Assembly (NCBI GenBank): GCA_000827495.1
Contig: KN817558.1
Span: 111,564 to 175,563 of the forward strand
Direction of reading: 5' to 3'
DNA: 64,000 nucleotides
Source of the DNA: Hypholoma sublateritium FD-334 SS-4
Lineage: Eukaryota; Basidiomycota; Agaricomycetes; Agaricales; Strophariaceae
Part shown: piece after piece, positions 12,011 through 23,637 of the stretch
How the letters are laid out: every line of letters starts with the position of its first letter
Position numbering within the stretch: the stretch's first letter is position 1
The notes under the pieces: model-generated
Database searches by the model: none
Seen by the model: only the letters and a program-made list of their open reading frames with translations
What the model was told of the DNA's origin: nothing
Position numbers and translations under genes: made by a program

Positions 12011-13693
12011 ATGTCGATTTTGGAGTCCCTCAAGGAGCTTCTGGCCGGAAACCGAGCTCCAACAGATGAAGAACGAAACCTGGCATTGCAATGTTTTGGC
12101 GAAGTAGACGCTAAGCTGAGCGCAGTGCACGAGACGATTCGCAGTATGAAAGAAAAGCTTCGGATATTGGAACGAGAGGAAGAGACTCTCCTGGAGGCCG
12201 CCGAACCTTACAAACGGATTCTTTCCCCATTTCGTCGATTGCCTGAAGATATAATACGGGAGATTTTTTCTGCCTGTTTAGAACCAGGCCGAAATCCAAC
12301 CATGAGCAACAGGAACGCCCCTATGCTTCTCACCCAAATCTCCAGTGGTTTGCGCCAAATTGCTATAACGACTCCTGTTCTCTGAGCCTCGCTTCATATT
12401 CCGATTCCTCGATTCCCACCGCGCGGGGTACCAGGCGGAAGGGACCGAGACGGAAACAGCTACAGGGCTCTCGCAATCAAGCGGACTGAAGGAGTCAGAG
12501 AATGGTTACTGAATCGTTCTGGCAACTTACCGCTCAGCATCTCTTTCTACGACCCAGGCCGGGATCGTGACTGCACCGGCGACATAGCCGAAGAAATTGT
12601 TGATATCCTCCTCAGCTGCTGTTCTCGCTGGAAAACCATGGTGTTTTCCTGTGTTCCCCAATCATATATCCGCGTTGCCAACTTGCACGAGTCTGATACC
12701 CCCCTCCTCCAATCGCTCGCTATATATTATACTAACGGATCTTTCCCGACGGTTCCACCCGGAATCTGGGCTCAAAGTAAAATCCTTTCTGGACCAAGCT
12801 TCGAACGATTTTCTCTCTGCGGCTACATAGAATCATTCTCCAACTATCCCGTCAACTGGGCAAATATTACGCATCTAACCCTTCATAGCGCGGATATGTG
12901 GCAGGGCAACGAAGTTTCGTTTCCTATCATAGACATACTCAGGCAGACTACTCGCCTAATCAGCTGCGACATCTTCTTATCCGATTACCTGCCTAGCGGA
13001 CCGTCTAATATTGCCGAGATATCTCTTCCCTTCCTCAAGGTCTTGGCGCTTTCCGGTTCAAATTCCTCCTCAGCTGACAGAATTCTATCGTCGACGAACG
13101 CGCCCCTACTTGAGATTTTTGACAATAATCTTGGAACCGAGCACGGGTTAAAAGACTTCCTGCAGCGGTCGCCCAATATCCGTGAGCTGGTGCTGAGATC
13201 TGCAACGTCATACGACATCCTCGCAGAATACCTTCGTTGCTGCCCCCTCTTGACTACATTCCACTTTAGAGGATCCAATGGGAATTTAGGTGGCGCCGAC
13301 TCAGACGATTCATTCCCTAGCTCCGAAAACGCCTTCTTGGAATTGTTTTATGCAGACGAGGAAGACCAATGTCTGTGTCCGCGACTTCAATATATCCTAA
13401 TTGAGGGTTGGCTGAGAATATCTTTCGAGCCTCTGCGCAAATTTATTCTACGCAAAAGGGGCAGCATACCAGGGTGGAAGGGTGTTGTAATGGCTGTGCG
13501 TTGTGACACCGCCGCGGAGGCCCTGATTGAAGGGTTGAAACTGGCGGTAGAGGGGGTGAGGCTCGACATTATTTGCCACACAGGCAACGTAGTGCACAAG
13601 CTGGATGCAGGCATGGGTCTAGATGACGAGTATGGCGAAGCCCGTCGCCCGGATTGGTGGCCAACGGCAGTTAGCAGACCCGTATTTTACTAA
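12011..13693 (+). pseudogene. F-box protein gene interrupted by one in-frame TGA
   Basis: The start MSILESLKELLAG leads into a short coiled coil (REEETLLEAAEPYKRI) and then an F-box core, FRRLPEDIIREIFSACL. This layout is very common in Agaricomycetes; such proteins act as SCF ubiquitin-ligase substrate receptors. The family normally continues TPxLWASLHI. Here the frame reads TPVL, then TGA (12383-12385), then ASLHIPIPRF, so the conserved Trp codon TGG has become TGA. The same frame then stays open to 13693 with no intron, giving 560 codons in all and a C-terminal region rich in leucine-repeat-like strands. There is no other lesion. It is a very recent pseudogene, a read-through gene, or a base-call error. 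Confidence 0.85.
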
Positions 13694-15011
13694 CGACGGA
13701 GACGGGTTTGCTGTACTGTGGGCTCGGGGTACACTTGGTTTTATTTCTACCTGTTTTCTTACCTGTGGGGCCGCAGTGCGTTATCGAGTTCTTTTTCCGA
13801 GATAAAACGAGTTTACGCCAGGCGGCCTGTTGCATCAAGTTGAAAGCTGAGAGCAACTTCTCCAACTCAGACTCTCGCTCGTTATTGCTTGCATTTCAAG
13901 GCTTCAGATCTAGGAATCGTTTGTCTACGTGGTATTAACTTACCGAGTGTCTGCGACTTATTTGCTACAACGTCAACGCCGTTGATGCTCATGCCGCAAT
14001 ATCACACCAGGAAAAACAGAGGCCTTTCGACGGCCCGCAGAATTCAGAACAACCTCTTGCCCAGGCCAATGGCCACTAAGACTCGCCTGCGACCATTCAC
14101 ACGATCATAGTTAGCATCATCAACGCCGCCCACGACGACAGCGCACTGGATCCCAGGCCGCGCGGGCTCACGTACGTACGCCGGCGGGACCCGCATCCAG
14201 CTGTGGTCTGGGAGAGGGGACCGACACCAACACCCAGGAGAATGGGACTCCAGACCGGGTACGACGCTGCTTCGCTGGGATGATCCCGCGATCGGAAAAA
14301 CCGGTGAAGGGGGTACGGATTAACTGCCGATTGGTGCCATGTCGATGGTCCAGACTCCAGACTGGGGACACTGGGTCGATAATGATGGCAATACGGGCCC
14401 TGGGATGCAATAAAAGCCGCGCGATGGTGGACGTAGATGCTCGTTCGACCTTGCCAATTGGATTGTAGATTATACTGCTGCGGTACCTCGAGATGGTAGT
14501 GGGGAATCGGAACATCGATCTTCGCTAGGGAAAACTAACCCAGAGTCCGATGAAAGATAGCGGCGACGGACGAGGATAAGCAGTAAGATGAAGAAGGCAT
14601 TCTGCTGTAATCAAAGCTGAATGATAATTGACAGTCGACTCAGACCAGTGTAGAGCTGATCTTCGTCGGCTCGCAACCCACGGAGTAGAATAAAGAAATC
14701 AGTAATAGTTAAAATAAGACAAGTGACTGAACCTTGAATATCTCAAATAGATGTTATTCGATTGACATAACGACCAAACCAGCCATTGCTGTAGACCGAC
14801 CAATAGATAGAACTCGTCCAAAAACTGACAGAAATAAGTCAGCCTCTTCAGCATCATGCAAGTCCCGGAATCTGACAAACACCACTCAAAATGAACTGAA
14901 CTCAGTGAACAATGAAATTTGCAGTACACACAATAGATTAAGGGAAAAAAATACACTTATGTACAATGATGTGGTGAAAACAGAGCGAAACCAATATCCA
15001 ACAACCGCCAT
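13694..15011. other. Intergenic region, no gene recognised
   Basis: About 1.3 kb between the F-box gene and the 3' end of H2B. Only short, motif-free open frames are seen; it includes the H2B terminator region. Confidence 0.4.
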
Positions 15012-15641
15012 CTACTTGGCACCCGCAGAAGAGAATTCTGAAGAAAGGATGATAAAATGTCAGATATGGGACCCATCTTGATAAGGAAAGGATGCCACGT
15101 ACTTGTCACTGACTTGGTCCCCTCAGAGATGGCGTGCTTGGCAAGCTCTCCAGGGAGAATGAGCCGTACAGATGTTTGAATTTCGCGCGAGGAGATGGTG
15201 GACTTCTTGCTGTATGCAGCGAGCTCTGATAAGGTGAAAGACGCGTGAGTAAACAATGTCTGAGCGCGTCGGAGCATATGAAGACGTACTGGATGCCTCT
15301 GTGGCAATGCGCTCGAAGATATCGTTGACGAACGAGTTGAGGATAGCCATCGCTTTGTTCGAGATACCGGTATCGGGGTGGACCTGCTTGAGGACTACAA
15401 GGAGAGATACAATGAGTCATAATGCCACGAAGAGTCGGAAAGAGAACGGACCCTTGTAGATATAAGAAGAGTATGTCTCCTTTCGGACCTTCTTTCTCTT
15501 CTTCTTCTCACCGTCAGCAGGTGCTGCGGCTTTGGAGGTCTTCTTCGCTGCTTTCGCGCCCTCAGTGGCGGATTTGGCGGGAGCCTTAGAGGCGGTGGAA
15601 GCGGGTGCCTTTCCGGCAGTAGATGCGGGTTTGGGAGCCAT
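15012..15641 (-). CDS. Histone H2B
   Basis: Core nucleosome histone. The start [16 protein letters not shown] opens a Lys/Ala-rich N-tail ending [18 protein letters not shown]. Later exons supply the histone fold: [52 protein letters not shown] and [20 protein letters not shown]. The last intron (donor GTACGTGG near 15100) splices to a small final exon giving SVTKFSSAGAK and a TAG at 15012-15014. It is divergently paired with H2A, their start codons 307 bp apart, the standard fungal arrangement for balanced S-phase expression. It appears intact. Confidence 0.97.
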
Positions 15642-15948
15642 TTGACGACGACGGGTGGGTTCTGATGGCGATTGGTGTGTGAAAAGGGCAAAAAGGCCGG
15701 GGTGGTAGTGGTGGTGGGAGGGAAAGTTGGAAGAGCGACCTCGCCATCGCCTCTCTTGTATATATACGAGGTGATGTCAACACGTGACGTTGGTCATGTT
15801 TGGTCGTGAACGCGGTCAACGCGTCTTTGTTGATTGATCGCCTGGCCGGGTATAAATACGGCACCACACATATTTCGTTTCTCAATCCATTTCTTCCACC
15901 ACAACCACAACCACCACCGACCACCACCACCCCACCAAACGCAACACA
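15642..15948. promoter_or_regulatory. Shared divergent H2B/H2A promoter
   Basis: The 307 bp gap between the two start codons. A TATATATA element at about 15758-15766 faces H2B (about 118 bp from its ATG). A TATAAATA element at about 15851-15858 faces H2A (about 98 bp from its ATG). Between them lies a cluster of GGTCA/GGTCG-type repeats and CACGTGACG, candidate shared activator sites. The TATA assignments come from sequence and spacing only. Confidence 0.75.
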
Positions 15949-16476
15949 ATGTCTGGAAAAGTTAGCGGAAAATCCAAGTCTGGCAAGGCTGCCGTCGGTG
16001 ACGCCGTTCCCGGAAAGTCCCAATCCCGCTCTGCCAAAGCCGGTCTCCAATTCCCCGTCGGTCGTGTCCACCGTCTGCTCAAGAAGGGAAACTACGCTCA
16101 GCGCGTCGGTGCTGGTGCCCCAGGTGAGCAGCAAATGTTGTTAATTAAACGATCGCGTCCGATTCAATTTGCCTCAGTATACCTCGCTGCCGTCCTCGAA
16201 TACCTTGCTGCCGAGATCCTCGAACTCGCAGGAAACGCCGCCCGCGATAACAAGAAGCACCGTATCGTGCCCCGTCATCTCCAACTTGCCATCCGCAACG
16301 ACGAGGAGTGAGTTCTCTTACCTCTTGCATTGTACTTTCACTTATCCTCATGTTTCAGACTTGGAAAGCTCCTCGGTGACGTTGTCATCTCTCAGGGTGG
16401 TGTCGTTCCCCATATCGCTCCCGAACTGCTACCAACAAAGACTGGAAAGGGCAAGAAGGAGAGCCAGGAGGCTTAA
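15949..16476 (+). CDS. Histone H2A (SQE-containing C-terminus)
   Basis: Core nucleosome histone. Its N-terminus, [17 protein letters not shown], is somewhat long; it is followed by the invariant [70 protein letters not shown] and [17 protein letters not shown]. There are two introns: after GAP (about 16122-16176) and after NDE (about 16309-16359). The protein ends K-E-S-Q-E-A. It keeps the SQE phospho-acceptor context of fungal H2A/H2A.X, but ends in Ala where Leu, Val or similar is usual. The domain is complete. Confidence 0.97.
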
Positions 16477-18142
16477 TTTTTTCTCTTCCTCGGTTTTTCT
16501 TATCACTTTATTTTATTGCTTTCTTTTTCCTCTTCACTGTATATTCGTGTAACATTAGTCCTACCTTACGCGTGGCTTCTATTAAAAGCATCCAGTGTGG
16601 TGGTCGAAACTGTACCAAACGGAGGACATGAACCTAAGTGGCCTCTGCTTTTAATGAGTCCTATGTCGAATGCCACTTAGATTGCTATGCGCATCCGAGT
16701 ACTCTGAACCTTTGCAATTCGTACTTATGGCAGCAGGATATTCAAGATCTGCAAGTATTGCAATACGTACTTGACTTGGGAAATGAAAGCCATCTGATAC
16801 CCTTTAATCTTTGAAGAATATTGGTACTGGCGCGCGAAGTAGAATTTGACGCGTTGTTTATTCTGGTGGCACTCCCCACGCGCCGACGCGTGGCATCACG
16901 TGTCAGTGCCAAGAATACGCGTTTGTTTAATCTAAAATCTAATCTAACTGCCTCTGCTGAGGCCACCACTCTAAGTATGCATATGTAACAAAGTAGTTGC
17001 AGAAAGTATGATTTGAGTCTGGAGGGAAAGCCACTAAAAATAGTAGCAGAGATGTCGATGAATCTTTAATCTACATATATGGATTTTATTCCCATCTGGG
17101 ATAACTTCATGAATCATGACGTCATGTATACCGCGTCGCCGCCGCTCTGCTCGCCACTTTGCCCCTACAACATGCGCCGAAAGCCAAGATCCAACACCCC
17201 ACTGCATCTCGCGAGACGAACATGACGGGTGATTGATGCGCTCTGTTCATGGCAGCACGATAACGCCAGCGGCGGCGCTCCAGAGGCCGGACGGTGTCGC
17301 GCGATAGACTTCCACGCGCTGGCGGCTGCGATCTAGTGAAGCACAAAGACGGCGACGTCGTCCAGCCATGTCGCCGCTGGCTCTTTTACTTCTTTGCTTC
17401 AACAACGACCTGGCACCTGCTGTCCCCGGGCCATGCTCGTTCCTGTCGCATGCTGCTGCTGCTCCGCTGCATCCGCCACCGTTCTGGGATGGCCGGCAGA
17501 TACCTCGACAGCAGGTGTGGGCGCGAACGCCTGCGACGGTGTGTAGGCCTTGGTAATGTAGGCGAATATTTGCCCGCTGTGTACGGCACGGATGCTGATT
17601 GCAAGTGACATCTACCGTCTGCACAAATAACAAGAGTTGGCAGTATTGTCAATCTCGAGAACACAGTGTTGGCCGCACGTAGATGCTTGATATTGGGGTA
17701 CAACCCGCGGCGCGTGCTAATATTCGTTACGATACAGCGTATTGTAGTTGAATAAAATTACAGAGTTCGTTTATGTGTTAGATTTCATAGCTGAATATGT
17801 TCAATACTTGGCTCCCTCCCTCTCACTTAGCTTCACATCAAATTTGTATGGACATTCGAGGGACGCAGCGCCGACTAAGGGGATGCAAGGGCAAGCCGTT
17901 GACCAATCGCGGAGCGAGCTTGCGACGGGTCATAAGCTCAAGGTTAGCTCGGAGCGTAATACAACGAACAAGACTAGACAGCTGTGTTATTGTCTACACA
18001 CATTACTAATATTCAAGTAATCACAAGCATTTATTTCTGCTACTATCTACCGTTTCTTGCGCAAAGATCGATCTTCCATCGTCGTCTGAATCAGAGGGCT
18101 TCAACGGCTATTAAAAATCCGAGGATTGGTCATAAAGAGGTG
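16477..18142. other. Intergenic region, no gene recognised
   Basis: About 1.7 kb. A GC-rich core (about 17120-17620) has overlapping open frames on both strands without recognisable motifs; these look compositional. The left end is the H2A 3' region. Confidence 0.4.
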
Positions 18143-18822
18143 TTACTGAGTATTCATGCCAAAACACCCACATAAAGGACAAGTTCCATCGAACATACTT
18201 GCATTAAACTGAGTAGCGAATCCACTGAAAACTTGCTGATGGTACCGATAGTATGTATCATATGCAACGGCCGGTTTATCCGTGCAGATCACGGAGACAA
18301 AGCTGATGAACGTTGCGCTTCCCGCACAGATGCTCATGACGCGGTACTCCTCGGTGTAGGCCGCGGTGAAGTCTGGGAAGGGGTCGCTGAAGTGGAAAGG
18401 TGGGCTAATGAGCTTGTAGGCTATGACCAGCTCGGTGGAAGACCGATAGAATTGAACCAGCTCTTCTTTGAAGAAGTCTCCGGTGAAGTTAGCTTCGCGC
18501 GTCGCTCCGATAGTATTATCGACTCCGTTAGTTGTTAGGTTGACAATAGACTGCCCTCAGGAATTAGCGTGAATCTAAGGCGATACCAATGCAAGGAAAT
18601 AATATTACGCACATACCACTCTCCTTGGAAGAAAGATCCAGTCGCGTCGAAGAAATTCTGTGCTGGTACATTGTAGCGAAATGTGCTCACCTCGAATCCA
18701 GGGTGCAATCCCGTGGGACACTCAGGATCGAGGTGGCCGATGGATGAGTTGCCAGCGGAAAGAGCAAAAATGTGTGTAGTGGCAATCGCAAGTGCGACGG
18801 GGATCCCTCGAAAGTGGCGCAT
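18143..18822 (-). CDS. Small secreted protein of unknown function
   Basis: I do not recognise the family. The start is the ATG at 18822, MRHFRGIPVALAIATTHIFA, a hydrophobic N-terminus that fits a secretion signal with cleavage near the following LSAG. One intron (about 18551-18612, donor GTGCGT, phase 0) joins FFQGEWY to SIVNLTTNGVDNT. The product is about 205 residues with several N-glycosylation sequons (NSS, NLT, NFT, NAS) and Cys residues, consistent with the secretory pathway. A second weakly hydrophobic stretch (MSICAGSATFISFVSVI) lies in the C-terminal third. A further intron near the end (GTATGT near 18200) is possible and would alter the C-terminus. Both exons share one open frame after splicing, which supports a real gene. 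Confidence 0.6.
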
Positions 18823-21800
18823 CAGAGGGGAGTGAAGAAAAACTGGTTCTCGGAGAATATATATATGTATGACACAACACTGCACAAGTTCAAAGTAGAC
18901 GCAGCTTGGCACGCGTGAGATAGCTCTAAACTATTAGGCGAAGATGTGGGGGGATGAACAATAATTTTGAAATCTTGAACAAGTTAGTTTGGAAGCCAAA
19001 TGAAGGCAAGTTAGCGTACTTATCATGATCCCCGATGTCTATTGTTCTGCGATCCACAACTGCTCTTGCTATAGAACTTTTTATTAATAAAATGAAAGAT
19101 ATAGTATCGAACTGTCAGATGGTGGATACAGTTGATCCTTTCAAGCGTTTACTGACGTTCAATATCTAATGTCCAGAATTTCCAGAAATTCTAGGATGAC
19201 AAAAGGATGACATCTGGAAATAGAGAGAAGATTTGTCGCCACTTGTGATTCATGGCTTTACGTTATGACTTACCCCATTGGTAGCCGTGGACTCAGAATT
19301 ATTGTTACTCCGGGACAGCGGAAAGCATCTAGTGCGCCTGCCACTGACCTTTCGCGTTTCCGAGTCGGCGGTGGATGAGACCAATACATCTTGATGGTCG
19401 GACTCGGAGATGGCCGTTCGAATCCTCATGCATTGCCAAAAGCTCTGCTACTAGGGACTGACTCAGGTAGTCCTTTTCACTCTTTCTTTGCTCAAACTAT
19501 ACACTTCGTACCTATTCAAATACATGGTACTTGTCAGAGACCGACATTCCTTCTATGCAGCAAGAAACCGCTTTTCTTCATCTGCAATGTTACCTTGCTT
19601 GACAAGGTTTGTTGCGGGTTCATAATTCGTGCCTAGCTTTTCCCCGAGGTTTCGCCTTTAAGAAATGACTTTCCACTCCCCTGTGATCATCAAGCAAGGT
19701 TTATGCCGCCAGTGGCGGCAATTCCTCTAGTCCTCCTCATACTTGAAAAAAGAAGTCGCATTGATATACATCTGTTTGAATGACCGGGCCTTCTCTGGGC
19801 TCCTCGGAGATATTTTGAACGCAAACAGGAGAGGATCGAAGAAAAGACCCTAACGAAGCAGCATGAAGCAGCCCTTCTGTTTCCGCTTTCCAGCCGCGGT
19901 CAGCGCCTCGGTTTCCAGGAGGAGTCTAAAGTATAAATTATGTTGCAGCGTCCATACCTTTCGACAGGTTTCCTTCCATGGCGCAACGCTAAAATTACAT
20001 ATCCTTTGGCGTCAGCTGCCGACTTGAGCTTTAACGTTATTATCTCATAGTGGAGCATCTAGAAGCATCTGCTAAGGAGCAGACCAAAAATGAACACAGT
20101 ACGGTTGACGACTTGCGGAATTTGCTGGGTGAGATTAGATCTTCCAGTATTTACAACTGTTGGGTATCACTCTAGAAACTGAGAATACCTATACGTAAAG
20201 TCTAAAGATGATCAAGTTGTATTAGTGAAATGGTGTCACCGCAGGTAATGGGGTGCAAAACTTACGGATTCTTCGGGAACAATCCAATTATATGTCGGAT
20301 GAGGGAACTCGCCATTATAAAATCTGCCAGCCTAGAGGCCGGACGACCTTCGGGGTTTGACTCATCTTTGCTATTCGGAGAATAGCTTTTGGGAAATACT
20401 ATCTCGGATATATCTGTAGCTAATATTTGAGAAGTTACTTCATCTGCTTCACTGTCCTGTACGGCATACTGAAACGAGGTTGATTCGCAGTGACTGGAAG
20501 CGGCTGCACAGTCGGATCGTGAACCTTCGAATTCATGCCCCAATACTTTTATTGCGCAAGCGAGAACTGAGAAGCTGGAGGGGATGGAGGAAGTACATCA
20601 ACATCAGTAGGTCATGGAATATTTTTGTTTCAGACTTCTAGTACCGTGCAGCTGACCAAGCTCAACGTACTTAACCATTCTCGACATTTGTCATGCTTCT
20701 GAATCCGTTGAAGCAGTCAAGTTAAGTGCTTTCTCCGGGGCGCAAAGCCACGGTGGTACGTCAGCAGGTGGAGCAAGTTGCCAGTGAGGGGTTGAAATAT
20801 TGAAGATTATTTTCAGAAAACCACACTTCACAAGGCTTCAAGTTTCAAGTATATCGTCGCACAGATGTCTGAAGTTCCTCCGGGATTTACCAGTGCCAAT
20901 CGACATCTAGGAGGTGGCGACGGCGAAGGAAACGGGCGGTCTCTGGCAAGATGGGTAGGTCGGCAGGGCAGAAGGTGTGTACGACGGTGCTCAGGCAAGC
21001 ATCGCAGCCCGCGCGAGTGTCATGTAGGACTTGTTTGGTCCAGGCTAGGCAGAAGTGGCGGGTAACGGCGCCTGTTTGAGCATTACAAGCTCACGCACTC
21101 ACTGCGACGGCGTCATTTGGTACTAGAGGGTCAGGATGGTGAGGAACCGACCTTTGGCGGAATTGTTAGCTGCTGCTGCTAGCGCGTGGCGGCGGAAAGC
21201 AGCGCTTGAGCATTAGCGCTCGTAGGCGCTCGTGCATGCAGAAGAGCGTCGTCGTCGCGTGACACTGCGGTCGCTATCCACGGACGGCGGTGCACAGGTG
21301 TCTTGAACAGCAGCGAGCTCACCCGACGAGCCACTGGCGTGCGCTGCGGGTGTGTCGTTGTCGATTGCTGGTGGTAAGCGGCGAGACTGCGTGAGTCGGG
21401 CAAGAGTCGGGCGCAAAGCAACCGTCGGAAGTTGAATTGCGTGACAACGACGACGCAGCGCGTGACAGCAACCGTTTCGGACGCCAAACTTTTCTCTCCT
21501 GCGCCGCCAGCCCGCCACTACGTATGAACGTCCTGTTACAAACCCGCCGCCACGACTGCAACACGCCTACATACTCAGAATACCTGGACGGTCGTATCTC
21601 GATTTTAGGTCCTGCCAATGGCGTGCAGAACTCTGTATTCCACGCAACGCGCACAAAATCGTGAAACTCATTCAAACGCGACATTCCCCGCTTGCTTCTG
21701 AAACGAAGACACAGCCGAGATCCATAGCGTGAACATATCTGGGGCGCCATGGGACTCCGGACGCTCTTTGCTGTGGCTAATGCTAGATGATCGTACCGGA

Positions 21801-23637
21801 GCCGGGCGACATACGAGGCTGTGCGTTAGAGCGTATCGCATTCCGCTTGTTAAACTTCCTGTCTTTCTACTTGGAAATCCTCTACACGGCCGATATGTGA
21901 TCCCGCATCTCTTCTCTCGCATGTAACCTCAACAGTAACACAGCACCTGCATGGCCAACGCATTGCAATTACACAGGAGGTTTTTGGACGAATACGCGTG
22001 TTCTTTCTCTGGTCTGTCTGTCGACGTAATATTCGCATCTCTATGCTCCAATACACGTTTGACTTGCCGTCATGTCAAAAACGCGTGGGACACGCTACGC
22101 TTTTCTACAGGCACCGCGCAGGCCGCTGAATGGCGTACAGCTCAGGCAGTGATGCAATCGTCAACTTGGTCAAAACATATGCACGTTGATATCCTCGGAA
22201 GCTCAAGATTTCGCTAACAGATTCTGTAGGACGCTGGGGTGCCTCCGGCCTGTCTACAGCTGCAGTTGGCGATAATGGAGCTGCTGTGGCTCAGAAATTC
22301 TTGAATTTGGGCAGTCGTACACGATATAATCGCATGGGTCAAGTCGCTGGTGTAGTACGGTATCCGAGATCCGAACCTTGGACAGTGTAACGGACTCCCA
22401 GTGGCTTTGGTGCGACTTAGCTCCATCCTTGCTCTAGTCTGCCCCATGTCTGTGCGGGATAGGCGCCCACCATTTATTCACCCGCGAACTTGGGTCGCGG
22501 ACCCTACTTATATTACGGTAACTACAGCCACACCATCAGGCGGACGCATCTCTGAAACACAGCTCTACAGATAGCCTTCGATTGCCCACGGCCGACGACG
22601 CTGGCAGACTATGGATGCAAAACATATTTCGTCCTGCCCCAATGCTTTCTTCCCAGAAGCTTCTTCGAGAACTGCACACCGCCCCTTCACGCCAGTTTGG
22701 TGGCGGAATGCCGAAACACCAAAAGCATGTTCGAGCACGGCAACATGTCGTCCCGAAAGTTCAGTCTTCAGTACAATTCATCCATGTGACGTAGCAGGGT
22801 CGTACAATCATGCACAACTCTTCCCGTTAAGGCGCCTATATCTGCCTCGATCTTGTCTGCTCTCGTTCACGACGCTCGGTCCTGCATGATTTTTGCACGA
22901 AGTGGATGTTATTCGGCTTAGGTACGTCCCGCGAACATAACTATGCCGTGTTAATTCCATGAACACTAACGGACCTTCTCACGCACAGCTGCTTATCACT
23001 TAATTAACTTATTAAGTGCCTTTGCCGACAGATCTCGGTACATGAGGCAGGGTCTCAGCCGACGCGATGACCTCGTCAGCCTATAGGCTGTAAGCCTCCA
23101 TCCACTCCTTGCTTATCCGAAACGGCGGTCTGCGCACGCTGGTAGGCGTGTAAGACGCCACTATCGGAACGCTGAACATCGGTGCAAGCGATGTTCGATT
23201 TCAGCCTTCGAAATTCTAAGCACATTCTTGGCTGCAATTCACTTCCAACTCACTTCCAACCGGCACCCCAACACATGCACTCGGCCACCGATTGGCCTCG
23301 ACATAATTGGAAACCCTCGCGTGGAGGCGTGTTGCACGCAGCACGGTTGGATGGTGGCGCCGAGGTTGACGGCTGCCCTTGATTTCCACGCCCCATGTAG
23401 GCGGTCGACTCCTCGGGCGATCTGGCTGGTTGGAATGGCGGTATAAAAGCCCGCTCTTTCGAATTCACCGTTGGCCATGTCTCTCTGGTCTTTCATAGCT
23501 CATAGAAGTTGTTCTTTCCTCCGTTGTCTATCTTCTATCATCAGCAATATTCTAATCCAGGTATGTGAAATATCGGTACTCTACCACGGATGGAAAGCTG
23601 ATTTTTTTATCCTTCGACATACCAATGGCAGCCACCG
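18823..23637. other. Long gene-poor region
   Basis: About 4.8 kb without a supported gene. It contains a moderately GC-rich stretch (about 20850-21700, 22500-23400) with overlapping open frames on both strands but no motif, no reverse transcriptase, transposase or terminal repeat. A 93-codon minus-strand frame (20262-20543) is acidic and Ser-rich but otherwise anonymous. The right end carries the promoter of the next gene. Confidence 0.4.
23442..23448 (+). promoter_or_regulatory. TATA box of the helical-repeat gene
   Basis: TATAAAA within GGCGGTATAAAAGCCC, about 190 bp upstream of the ATG at 23638. An upstream ATG at about 23478 opens a short frame, so the leader may contain a uORF or an intron. 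Confidence 0.5.

Noticed and set aside
17120..17620. GC-rich overlapping frames on both strands
   Set aside because: No recognisable domain and mutually exclusive frames of equal quality.
19410..19430. GTTCGAATCC resembles a tRNA T-loop
   Set aside because: The flanking T-stem does not pair and no acceptor, D or anticodon arm can be built.
21179..21750. Overlapping long frames on the minus strand in a GC-rich stretch
   Set aside because: Open frames occur in several phases at once, as expected from composition; no motif or splice pattern.
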